Shown piece after piece: positions 23,826-33,610 of a stretch of DNA of 64,000 bases. Numbering within the stretch: position 1 is the stretch's first letter; every line of letters begins with the position of its first letter. Made by a program: the position numbers and the translations under genes. The notes beneath the pieces were generated by a model that worked only from the letters and a program-made list of their open reading frames with translations, was not told the DNA's origin and did not search any database. This DNA comes from Siphonodentalium dalli. Lineage: Eukaryota; Mollusca; Scaphopoda; Gadilida; Siphonodentaliidae. The stretch covers positions 180,952,011 through 181,016,010 of the forward strand of contig CP136064.1 of assembly GCA_032622095.1 (NCBI GenBank), read 5' to 3'.

Positions 23826-24780
23826 GTCTATTCTGACCCATGAAAGTCTGTCTTCATTGTCATAGTGCCCTGCGAATCGGGTATTTTAATTTTTAAGCAA
23901 TAGATTCAAAATCAAATCGAATCTTGAATCGAATTGTTAGATCGAGTATATCAACAGTGAAGAGGTAGAACAGTTCAGGAAACACTTAAATTGGTAACTG
24001 TAACAAACCAAAAAATAAAAAAAAAATTAATAACTGAACGCAATGGATTGTATATTACCTAGCCATATTAATTTGTCTTCTGCAGAATATGCATGCATCT
24101 CATTGTCCTCATAAATACTGATGGATGGGATTCATTGAATGCGATGAGTGGTGGAATTGGGAGTAACTCTTTAAAATGTGCTTTCAAACTTTCGTAATCA
24201 TCAAACTTCATCGATCTCCATGTTGCACTGAAATCTTCCATTTGAATTGTACATGTATCATGCTGAACTCCTTGACCTATGACAGTATATATGGGATGGA
24301 GACTTGTGAGGTTTGCCGAATGAGTTTAGCTGTAATTCCCTTGTGACATTCAACTCCTGGAATCCCAGAGTCATGTTAATTTACATAACTCTTACTGAGA
24401 TTATAATGAATTAAGTACTTGGCAGTCTATTTATAGATCATATGAGACAGTGTTATCTGAATATATTTACATACTAAGTGTGATTATCACTAAATCCAGC
24501 AATCTGATTGGTCGGCGCCCACATGGCTAGTTGCAATTATTTCTCGGTGAATGCGCAACAGCTCATAACTGTAGCCTCATAATTACATCGACGCGTCATA
24601 GGTTTTGGAAAGACGAACGCGTAATGTTTTGGGCGCATTTGGACTCGCGCAGGATTGACTTAATAAATCATCGGGTTTCAATATAAAGAGATATTTTGGG
24701 CTGGTTTTGTCACGATACACTTTTCGATTTAAATACATTTACAAAAGTGGCTTTTTCGCTAAATGTATATAAATATAAGG
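23826..24780. other. Unassigned spacer
   Basis: The stretch at about 23880-23960 is rich in AATCGAAT-type words. Positions 24500-24680 are locally CpG-rich with a CTGATTGGTC (CCAAT-like) word. No gene or terminal repeat could be assigned. Confidence 0.45.
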
Positions 24781-24925
24781 ATTAACTGTCATGTGGACTG
24801 TTTTTATGGAGATGTAACCGTGAGGTAAGTGGTCATAACTTGTAAAAATCTTCGGGTTTTACACAAGTTATGACCACTTACCTCACGGTTACATCTCCAT
24901 AAAAACAGTCCACATGACAGTTAAT
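24781..24925. mobile_element. Perfect 63-bp-arm palindrome with TTAA ends
   Basis: Positions 24781-24843 are the exact reverse complement of 24863-24925. The 19-bp spacer itself pairs (AAAATC with GGTTTT) around a C-UUCG-G tetraloop. TTAA lies at 24782-24785 and 24921-24924, so TTAA-CTGTCATGTGGAC termini fit the TTAA-target elements common in this window. No ORF is present. Perfect arms mean a very young insertion, selection for pairing, or an assembly foldback. Confidence 0.9.
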
Positions 24926-25589
24926 ACAGGGCCTGGAACCTACGTCATAAAACAAAGTATTTCACCGAAAAATGGCGGCTGCTCGGTGAGACTCGAAGTG
25001 AATATTTATCGTTTTTGCAAACTATGTACATAAACCACTAAAAAAATCATTGCTTATGAGCTGTAAAACATTGTTTGCTAGCTCACAGTCATCTATACCG
25101 AGATATATATGTAACGGTTGTAAAGATTATCGCGTTCAGGTGGTTTCCGTCACCAATTTTCGAGGCATGTTTCAGAGTTTTGAAATGGTAACGCCTACAT
25201 TGGCTTTTAAAACTGGAATTGTGACATAAATGGTAACGCCTACATATAATCAACATTTGATTCCAAAATCGGCAATTTGGCTGAATTCTTTCTTTCACTT
25301 GCCGAATATCACAATTAGTTTTAGGACTAGTGAGTAGTGTATGCCTTCACAGTTAATTGAACTTATGGAAGCGCAAGAGTATAATTCTTCCCTGGCTAAG
25401 ATTCCCCCGAATATTGCCGAGGCAAATCGGTATACATCGGCTCAAAAGTAGACTGATTCACTTGTGGCAGGCTAATTAATACGTTTTTCACGGAATTACT
25501 ATCACAAGACATAAATAAATAAAATAGTAAGTAATTATATGACCTTTATATATCAATTCCAGGCACGTATGATGGGGTGGGTGGGTGTC
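24926..25589. other. Unassigned spacer
   Basis: A partial direct duplication (GGTAACGCCTACAT at 25187 and 25231) is visible. Otherwise I recognise nothing. Confidence 0.45.
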
Positions 25590-25705
25590 TCTCTGGTCCG
25601 AAAAGCAGTTTGGTCTGCGCATGCGGGAAGCTGGCGTCGCACGGGCTTGGCGACCCGATAAAATTCGTATCCGGGACAAGATATATTCACATAGTCAAGA
25701 ATCGT
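25590..25705 (-). repeat. Helitron internal fragment, minus strand
   Basis: Reversed, it reads GTGAATATATCTTG, CCCGGATACGAATTTTATCG, GGTCGCCAAGCCCGTGCGAC, GCCAGCTTC. This matches the repeated interior of the Helitron at 49640-49820. Ends are absent, so it is a truncated relic of the same family. Confidence 0.8.
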
Positions 25706-25720
25706 AGATTTGTATAAATG

Positions 25721-25756
25721 ACATACAGACATACAGACATACAGACATACAGACAG
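25721..25756. repeat. Microsatellite (ACATACAG)n
   Basis: About four and a half copies of the 8-mer ACATACAG occur directly beside the Helitron fragment. Confidence 0.9.
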
Positions 25757-26182
25757 AGGTCTTCAAAATATATAGGAGATTTTGGAAGAACGGCATTTTT
25801 ACAACGGCTTATGAATACAAAAAAAAAAAAAATTACACAATGCTTATGAATACGAAAAAAATGCTAAAACGAAACGAAATCTTGAACATTCTCACTCATT
25901 AAAGGTCCCCAACATGGGTAGATAATAATATGTTGCAAAAATGAATTTGTTTTCAAAGTTATTCTGGCCTTTACATAATTTAACAAAGGGGTGATGATCT
26001 GATGTAAGGTGTAGAGTTGTAATCTTCAGGTGTGATAATCTCAAAATCACAAGTCAATGTGGACACCTGACGATGTATTCACGGGGTCGTCTCCGAATGA
26101 CAGTCGCTATTGTTTTGGAAGGTGTGAACAGAGGTGTGAACAATTGGTTACTTCTAACGAGTACCGCTGTTAGTGATTTGTA

Positions 26183-26260
26183 GTTTTTGTTATTCAGGTG
26201 AGCTTTATTAACGCTGACAATGTTTTTGTTATTTAGGTGAGCTTTATTAACGCTGACAAT
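26183..26260. repeat. 39-bp tandem duplication upstream of the FLYWCH ORF
   Basis: GTTTTTGTTATTCAGGTGAG...CGCTGACAAT is followed at once by a second copy with one C/T difference. It lies about 105-180 bp upstream of the TATA box, where duplicated upstream elements would matter if the promoter is real. Confidence 0.9.
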
Positions 26261-26364
26261 AACTCATAGTTATCACCGGTACGTAGTTAGTGTATGTTAG
26301 TTCCGTGAGTGAACGATATAAGCATGTTTGTACCTTGAGTGAACAACCTGAACTCAAATCGACC

Positions 26365-26402
26365 TATATAAATGCATGCAAAGGCAATTTACTTCAACTT
26401 CA
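26365..26402 (+). promoter_or_regulatory. TATA box and initiator for the FLYWCH ORF
   Basis: TATATAAA lies at 26365-26372. The pyrimidine-rich TTCAACTTCAGTG follows at 26394-26404. A start at A26396 would be 31 bp from the TATA box, the usual metazoan spacing; A26402 in TCAGTG is an alternative. The ATG at 26430 would give a 5' leader of about 30 nt. Confidence 0.6.
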
Positions 26403-26429
26403 GTGATATTCTCATAATCTTTCATAATA

Positions 26430-26768
26430 ATGGCTAATGTTCAGGTTAATGTTTCATTTATCGAGAACAGAAAAGGAGGGAGGAATCTGCTGTTTGATTG
26501 TCACAAATATCGTATTAAAACTAGAAAGAGAGACAGTATCCACTGGACATGTTGCGTTAGATGGTGTCCAGGTACAGTCAACACCAAGGATGACATAGTG
26601 ACAAGTATAGGAAAGCCGCATAATCACGAAGCAGATCCCATCAAACTCAGCGCAGAACTCATAATGTCGAAAATGAAGCAGATTGTCAAGTCAGATTCTA
26701 GGACTGTGTACAACATATATTCAAGTGGCATGTGGTGGAAAAGTTGCTCCAAGAAAGAGAAAATATAG
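26430..26768 (+). CDS. FLYWCH-type zinc finger protein, short, probably frameshifted at the 3' end
   Basis: The 112-residue product matches the FLYWCH pattern that names the family: F10, the GG pair at 16-17, L20/L21, Y27, W39-T-C41, C46, then H64-N-H66. C41, C46, H64 and H66 are the expected zinc ligands. FLYWCH domains bind DNA or mediate protein contacts, and in animals occur in regulators and at the N terminus of MULE-type transposases. After residue 99 the frame ends in a Lys/Ser-rich tail. The +1 frame continues to 26871 with basic residues (VAPRKRKYRAIENSISHNKR), so one frameshift near 26735 is likely. No DDE transposase follows and no AATAAA signal is seen in the next 200 bp. ATG 26430 is the first in frame after the putative start site. 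It could be a solo host gene, a domesticated copy or a truncated MULE. Confidence 0.75.
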   Translation: MANVQVNVSFIENRKGGRNLLFDCHKYRIKTRKRDSIHWTCCVRWCPGTVNTKDDIVTSIGKPHNHEADPIKLSAELIMSKMKQIVKSDSRTVYNIYSSGMWWKSCSKKEKI

Positions 26769-26871
26769 AGCCATCGAGAACAGCATCAGCCACAATAAGC
26801 GAGTTCATAGAGGAGGAGAAATTGACAAAATGGAGTTTCTCGATGCAATGGGTCGTTTGTCTGGACATTAG

Positions 26872-27395
26872 ACTAGAATTATATTATTGTATATAATTTC
26901 ACATATAAAATGAGTAAGCTATGTAAATAATGGATATGGATAAAAACCTCAACTCAACTTCCAATTGTTCATTCGACCATTATCATAAACTTCCACTTGG
27001 GCGAAAGATTGGGCTGGGATAATGACCTGCGTCAATCCAGATCGAGAAGGACATCCCACTAATTAATTTTCACACTTAAAGTTGACTGGCATTTGGAGAC
27101 TAACCCGTATTCACAGCTGTCTGCAATCAACACTCAGGTGTGAATATGCTCCCAAATCAGATTAATACAGATGTTAATAGTAACTATGGTGTTATCTACA
27201 ACAGTGTCAATGGATAACTGGGTTCAATCAATGTTCAATGTTGGCAGTAAATTAGGGTGAATATTTTGCCGATTTTCGTTGGTCAACTTAGGAAATTTCA
27301 GGGTGACTTAAACTTCGCCCGGCTGCAAAATTAGGGCGAAGTGAGCAAGAATAGGGAGACTTCTTCACCCACGTCGCCCTCTCGGCTGGTCCCTG
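26872..27395. other. Unassigned spacer with a fragment related to the hAT element at 29165
   Basis: About 27310-27380 (GGCTGCAAAATTAGGGCGAA, then AATAGGGAGACTTCTTCACC) resembles the GTAGGGCGAA and AATAGGGAGAAGTGACTTC ends of the hAT element at 29165-30136. I see no transposase remnant that would complete the FLYWCH ORF as a MULE. Confidence 0.45.
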
Positions 27396-27660
27396 TCTCC
27401 TACTATATTCAACTGAAAATATGCAAGAAAAGAATGAATTTGAGTCAGCGATGATTGTAAAATACACTAATGTACTCTAGGAATGATGTAAAACGATATG
27501 ATATTTATAACTAAAATGAGCAAAAAAGCAATTTACTCATTTTCATTATAATTATCATATTGTTTTACATTGTTTATAGAGTACATTAGTTTATTTTGCA
27601 CTCATCGCTGACTGAAATTCATTCATTCGTTGCACATTTTCAGTTGAATATAGTAGGAGA
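27396..27660. mobile_element. Foldback element F2, short copy
   Basis: Arms of about 125 bp pair across a centre near 27530 (TCTCCTACTATATTCAACTG, GAATGAATTTGAGTCAGCG, AATGTACTCTA and complements), about 85% matched by eye. The longer relative at 60550-61520 has the same internal words (GAATGAATTTGAG, GCAAAATA, GAGATGG(C/G)C), with TTAA ends that are lost or decayed here. Confidence 0.82.
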
Positions 27661-28848
27661 TGGCCCCATAAATGGCTGGATTTAGGTACAGTCTCCCTTT
27701 TTGTTAAAAATTCTTGAACTTACCAGTAAATCTAGTCTCAGTAAACTTCAAATTTATTCAAATGGTATGCATATGATAGTCTGAAACAGATAGAAGGGAA
27801 TATTATTATACATTACTTTCAAAATGTATTACATCAGTGTCAACACATTTCTTAGCAAGACTCAGTAGGAACAAATAAAAGTTAATGGCAGTAGTAAAAT
27901 TTTGTTAACTTACTCTAAGATGAATAAGCTCACATGACAAGAAATTACAAGTCAACGAGGCTATGCTATAGATTGAGTATGTCTGATTGTATGTTTACAT
28001 GGTACCAGTATGTGTTTACACACACTGACTTAATGCAAGACACAGTACTCAAAATTTGCCATGGAAATAAGCAATGCCATGGGAAATGCCATGGCAACAT
28101 GTGGCATCTAACATGCAACAGCATTAAATTTGTCATGGGATATTTTTCCTAATTTTGAGGGCTGCAAGACATATATTACTATGATTGGGAACATTACATA
28201 ACATATATAGATAGTGATTTGTGTGGGTATTATAACAACTTAAAGACCTATTACTGACGTGCCATTGGATTGGTTTTGGTCATTGTAAACCAGAGGAAGG
28301 AAAAAGATTGTTTAATAAATAATGTACCTGTAATTTGTCTTACATACATGTATGTAGCATGATTTGAAAAGCATTTCAATAACCAGAAAATAACTTACAA
28401 TACCATTTATGCGGGATAACAATTGAAGCCGCTGCCTTGACAGTTGTAGTACAGTGTGAATCTTAAGCATCCTGCTATTTAGAGCTGGGACATCCACATT
28501 TGGTAAATTACATTAAGGAGAAGGTATTAACTAAGAAATATATTATCTGTGTTATTTATCAATGTTATAAATTCCTGGTCAGACTGGTCAGAACATTAAA
28601 AAGTTCCATGATTTTCAACAAGTGAAAACCATGAAATATAATCTCTATGAGCATAGCCAGTCAATGCTAAAGTAAAGATTCAAGTATCGGGACATCATGA
28701 TGTATTAGATTTATGAAGACACTGGCTTGCTTTAGTGTTCAGTGCTTCAATGTACATGAACAAATTCATTGGCCATCTATTGATTGAAACATTTGTCATA
28801 ATGAGTTGTCCATTAATTATTAACCATCATTGACCAAACATCCCATAT
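27661..28848. other. Unassigned spacer
   Basis: Positions 28510-28560 (AAGAAATATATTATCTGTG) match 30710-30740 on the same strand, a remnant of a repeat flanking the SINE region. The rest is unrecognised. ORFs at 27934 and 28312 have no domain. Confidence 0.45.
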
Positions 28849-29164
28849 GGAGCTCTGTGTCAAGTGGTTAGTGCATCAGACTTGTCTTTGCCGTCAACAC
28901 AGCTAGAGGAGTTTGCAGCCCGTCGGTGGCCTAATGTGAGTTTCACACAGCAGTGGCTTGGTCGAATTGATTGGCATGCAATCATTGGATTGTACGCTCT
29001 TCAAATTTCACGCCAAGTGGTGACCCTTGATCAAGGACACTCATACTGTGACTGTTTTGCACCACCCATGTGTTATGAGCAGTAACAGATCTTGTTAGTA
29101 TGCTAGCCACATTGTGGCTTAACCTTCCCCTGTCCCCGGACAGCAATAGATTGTTACTGAGTGT
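28849..29164 (+). mobile_element. tRNA-derived SINE, 5' part
   Basis: GAGCTCTGTGTCAAGTGGTT then AGTGCATCAG resembles a tRNA D arm with an A box. GGTCGAATTGATT about 100 bp downstream is a degraded B box. The body continues to the 8-bp target duplication at 29157-29164, where a hAT element interrupts it. The 3' tail resumes at 30145. Uninterrupted length would be about 410 bp. The overlapping ORFs at 28864 and 29100 are incidental. Confidence 0.65.
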
Positions 29165-30136
29165 CAGGCCTCAGCTTACCAGGCGAGTAGGGCGAAATAG
29201 TCGCCCTCGACGCCTCGAAGTCGCCTTAGTGTCGCGCCAGGGAGAAGTGAAGTCGCCCTCCGATTTTCCCAAAATTATCCTACGGCTGTAGTAAGCGATA
29301 AGCCATGCATGCTATAGTGTTACAAATCAATTATGAATATATCGCCTGCGAGTCAAACAGTGACAAAATGTTGACACAAGGTCGACTCCTTTTGTTTAAC
29401 AGCGCTGAGTAAGTAAATGCGGTCTTCAATGTCCAGACAAGGATTATAATATATCAAACAAAGAAGCCTTCCGTTTTGGCCATACTTAATAAAGTGTTGG
29501 TTTCTGCTCGTCCCGACTGACTGCTTTAAAACCGCCGACTCAAATTATTATTATATTGCCGATTTAAACATTTTGTTTGTTTTAGTTCCGTTTCCGTCTT
29601 TGTGGTATTCCGTGTTTTTACGCAATAACAGAATGCTAATCGAACGGACCTCAAATAATTCTATTGAATCCGTACTCCCTTTAAATTATCCGATGTTACC
29701 TGATGTTACTGAATATATTTGACGACAAAATTATCCGAGAGCACCATTTTATAGTGTGCAAATAAAGTTTTAATCGTTGTATTGCCTTGTTCGAAATAAA
29801 ACGTGATCCATAACCGGAAAATCGTAATTTTATTCCCAATGATTCAGTGATTTTAGACTTAGAGACACTCGGTAGTCGATGTCAAGACTCAAGGCCGTTA
29901 ATTGTGGCATATATATGCAAACCAAATGCAACAAACAATCTATATTACATTTAAATGAAAAATTTGAATTTTTTTCCATGATGTTTTTTTCGTTTGTTTA
30001 ACCTCATATTAAATAAATTATCAGATGAAATTATTCTCCAGTCTCTCACTTCTCCCTATTTTTCTCTCACTTCTCCCTATTTCTGCCAGAGGGAGAAGTC
30101 ACTTCTCCCTATTCTCAACCTGCAAGCTGAGGCCTG
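29165..30136. mobile_element. Non-autonomous hAT element with 8-bp TSD CTGAGTGT
   Basis: CTGAGTGT lies at 29157-29164 and 30137-30144. The termini CAGGCCTCAGCTT(A/G)C are inverted repeats, and CAGG-type ends with 8-bp duplications are diagnostic of hAT. Subterminal TCGCC(C/T) and CACTTCTCCCTATT repeats are evident (30050-30110). The 972 bp hold no transposase. Confidence 0.93.
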
Positions 30137-30144
30137 CTGAGTGT

Positions 30145-30246
30145 TAAGGCTCATCAGGGTAATAATTGTCATTACCGTCTTAGAACAATTATTTATTAAT
30201 TGGTTAAGCGCTATATAAAAACTCATTATTATATTATTATGTATTA
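30145..30246 (+). mobile_element. tRNA-derived SINE, 3' tail
   Basis: After the second CTGAGTGT the SINE resumes and ends TTGGTTAAGCGCTATATAAA, AACTCATTATTATATTATTA. A GCGCTATATAAA segment followed by an ATT-rich simple repeat is a common 3' end shared by SINEs with LINE partners in marine invertebrates. Which LINE is unknown. Confidence 0.65.
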
Positions 30247-31693
30247 GAGGGCAGAGACGAAGTTTAGGTCTGCTAAACTGATAGAGATGTTAGTCTATTT
30301 AAAGGGCTGCTAAAAGAACCATAATAATGGGTTTAATGTTTAAACTTTTCATGGAGAAAAAAAATCCAAAGCTGACATTATAAAGTAATAAACGGAGATT
30401 TCATATAAATTAGTACTATTATTGTGTTTGTAAAAAAGCACACAAGTAACGGTACACTAACGTGACAGTGAGCAAGTTCTAACATAGATCATGCCATGAA
30501 TCTCTACTCGGCTGTGCCCATGGTGATCATATTTCAACAGTTCAAAACATGGGAAATTTGTTATGTTCTAAAGGGGACCTTTAAAGAATTTATTTGATTG
30601 CCCAGGGAAAAATCCAAAGCAAAATTGGCTGAAACAAATCATCTAATGATGGAATCTAGATCTGAGACCTTCACCTACTGTGAAATATATTATTAAGGAG
30701 AACGTAGAAACTAAGAAATATATTACCTGTGTTATTTGTTTTACTTAAAGTTCTCTGTGACCGATCAGAACATCACAAATTTCCCATGTTAATGATGTTT
30801 TGAACTGGTGTTCCATATGATCTCTACGGACAAACCCAGAGTCATATCAGTGAGATATCCCAGTCAGATTCTGGAAATCAAAATGATAAAAATACAGTGA
30901 TTTTAAGCATTTACATATATAGTAATGAATAGCATTTTATGTTAGACAAATTTGGCAGTAATTTACAGTGAAAGTAAAATTCATTTTATTTTTACCCTAA
31001 CACTATTCCACAATGCCATCAATTTGGTTGATCTAAATTAATTTATTCATTCCTCATACATTTCTTTCTGCCTTTTGCTTTGGGTCATGCATTTATAACA
31101 GAAGGAACCACAATTCACAATACCAGTATATAGTGTCCATTGAAATATCATGGGAATGGCCTAACCACAAAACATTCACATAGGCGTATATGTGATATTT
31201 GCCAGACAAATTCTAAGCCGGGATTGCCCCAAAATTAACGGGACAATGTCGAACATACATGGGCAAATGTATATTAATGATAAAATTTTACGAAGCAAAG
31301 TTACAATATTTATATCATACATGTTTTCTGTTGCAATGGTCAACAGATGGCTTTTGCCATGTTATTTCAGATGGAATAGAAGTTTAATATAGAACCCCAA
31401 TTTAAAATTCATGTGTTCAGGATTGCTCCACTGGATATCCCCATGTCCATGTTTATGCCCTATTTTAACTTTAGAACTTATGTATACTATAGTCATCTCA
31501 ATGATATGTACAGGTAATGCAATATTGTGGTTAATAGATGCCCAAATTACACTGCCTCACACTCTGACACAGGGTTGTGTCGGGGAGGGTTATTAAAAAA
31601 AAAAAAAAAATATCAGTATAAAGGCTACCCCATGACATGAGTTTAAAAATATACATAGACAGTCCTTCCAATGGTATCTGGAGAAGTCAACCC
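30247..31693. other. Spacer with a local inverted repeat
   Basis: Positions 30512-30577 and 30764-30835 pair (GATCATAT..., CAGTTCAAAACAT, CATGGGAAATTTGT and complements). 30700-30745 echoes 28510-28550. A pure A run lies at about 31595-31610. No gene was found. Confidence 0.5.
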
Positions 31694-31898
31694 TTAACTC
31701 TTTCGCTGCCACCCGCCACCACAGACGTACCCCCCAGTGCCACGCATCCTGTACATATATCCATGTATTTCAGGTATATATGGGTAATACATGTACATAT
31801 TATATCTCAAGCAGTTTCCAATAAAATTAGTTGAAACTTCACATGTATATAGACATAGGTATACCCTGTCGAATGCCGCCGTGGACACGCACACCAAG

Positions 31899-32316
31899 GT
31901 CACGTGACATTGGCGGCCATCTTGAATTAGTGGCTATTTGCCTGTATATGTACAGTTTGTGTGGGTATGAATGGGTGTGTTGTTTGTTTTCTAATTTTCA
32001 ACCCAATTATACGATGTTCAACAGTAAGGTACACGGGAGTAGCCTATATGAACCCACTTTGGAAATAAAATAGGTCACGTGACCTTGGCGTCCATCTTGG
32101 ATTTATGCAAGTTGCCACCTATTTGTAGCAAAATTGGATACAATGGCGCACTTTGTTGAGTTCGTGCTTTTGTTGCTTGAATATTCCCTGATAGGTACAA
32201 TTCCAAATATAAATATATATAATATAACCATACCCATATGTATATATACCTGCAGGGGGACATATAACCCTGCTCCGCCCCTTATAAGTCACGTGATCTT
32301 GACGGCCATCTTGAAT
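31899..32316 (+). promoter_or_regulatory. Three GTCACGTGA + GGC(G/C)(G/T)CCATCTTG modules in T1
   Basis: At about 31899, 32072 and 32287 a (G)GTCACGTGA(C/T) palindrome (E-box core CACGTG) is followed within about 5 bp by GGCGGCCATCTTGAATT or a close variant. The reverse, AAGATGGCCGCC, resembles the YY1 site AAGATGGCGGC. All three recur in copy B at about 43190, 43013 and 42800. Factor binding is inference. Confidence 0.6.
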
Positions 32317-32489
32317 TTCAGGAATATTGGGTTTTACGATGATTTATGTGAATTATATGGGTCACGCGGGCGTACGCATGGTCAACTCACCAACATAATT
32401 AATTTAGTTGCCTGTTATCACCACTGGAAAACGACACAATAGACAAGGGTTGTTCAAAACCAGTAAAGGTGTATTATAAATAAAAGGTA

Positions 32490-32835
32490 TAAGTATCTTA
32501 TGTGCCGCAGGCGCCCCTCGATCATTAGAGTATAGAGGTTAGTTACCCACCCACCACCCCAATCGCCACCCATGCATAGTATCTTATGCGACGCAGGCGC
32601 CCCTATAGAGGCTACTGCCCACATAAATAATAGGTTAAAAGTATCTTATGCGCCACAGGCGCACCTCGATCATTAGAGTATAGAGGTTAGTTACCCACCC
32701 ACCACCCCATCCCGCCACCCATAGTATCTTATGCGCCGCAGGCGCCCCTATAATAGAGGCTACTGCCCACACAAATAATAGGTATAAGTAACTTATGCGC
32801 CACAGGCACTCCTCGATCATTATAGTATAGAGGTA
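32490..32835. repeat. Minisatellite inside T1 copy A
   Basis: Alternating units contain TATCTTATGCGCC(G/A)CAGGCG, CCTCGATCATTAGAGTATAG, AGGTTAGTTACCCACCCACC and ACTGCCCACA(T/C)AAATAATA. Four half-units are present here against about a dozen in copy B. Confidence 0.88.
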
Positions 32836-33156
32836 ATAACAATAACTTCTTCAGTCCTGATTCTTCTGCGAGCAGCCATTTTCTACTGATAACCACGTGC
32901 TAATAACAATGACGCAATATTCCGGCTCTGACTGTACCTCCATAACGTCAGAAATAGCATGACCTTGAGGACATTGTCGCTTTAAATTGTTCGCGCGCAA
33001 CAGTACTACAGATAAATACATTGTACACTGTCAAACATGCCGGAAAGAATAGAGTTATATCCCATACATTAGACTACATACCAAATTCGCAAAAATGCGC
33101 GATTGGCAGCGTCTGCGAAGTTCGCATTTATGCGCGTTTGGCAGCGAAAGAGTTAA

Positions 33157-33610
33157 CAAAGTTATCCCCAGAGTAGTCAGACCCAAGAGAAATCGACACA
33201 CTATGTACATGTAGATTAGCGTCATGCATGACGTTTGCATTAAACAAGTGTCATTATCTGTGTCCAACAGTTTGCCACATTGTTTGGTGTCAAAGGGGAT
33301 TACATCACTTTGTAGCTTTCTTGGTTTTTCACAAATAGGGGATTAAGAAACAGGAAATATTGTTACACTGATGTGTGCTTAATTAATATTAGAAATAAAA
33401 CTACCAACATAATTTTTTCCTGGCTTTGGACCGGCTCATCAACAGCCAAACAACCTGAACACAGTTGAAGTTACATACGTGTGTCAATTTTGGCGAAAAC
33501 TCCGAGCTGCTTTCCACATTCCTACTTCAAAGTCAGTTGTCATTCAATGCAACTTCAAAGTCCTGAAAAACAGACCGATCATTTTTAGTGAGCTTTCTTG
33601 GCACAGAGCA
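33157..33610. other. Unassigned spacer
   Basis: No repeat paralogue or coding signature seen. The 71-codon ORF at 33479 runs into the next element. Confidence 0.45.

Larger units (their letters stand above)
31694..33156 (+). mobile_element. TTAA element T1, copy A (1455 bp)
   Basis: The termini CTCTTTCGCTGCCA and TGGCAGCGAAAGAG are bordered by TTAA at 31694-31697 and 33153-33156. Copy B (39114-43415) is the same element in the opposite orientation, with unrelated flanks, so each is an independent insertion. The interior has no transposase. It holds three CACGTG modules, a GC-rich minisatellite and a region with GCGCG words near the right end. TTAA followed by C(C/T)CTTT is the style of piggyBac-type MITEs. 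Confidence 0.92.
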
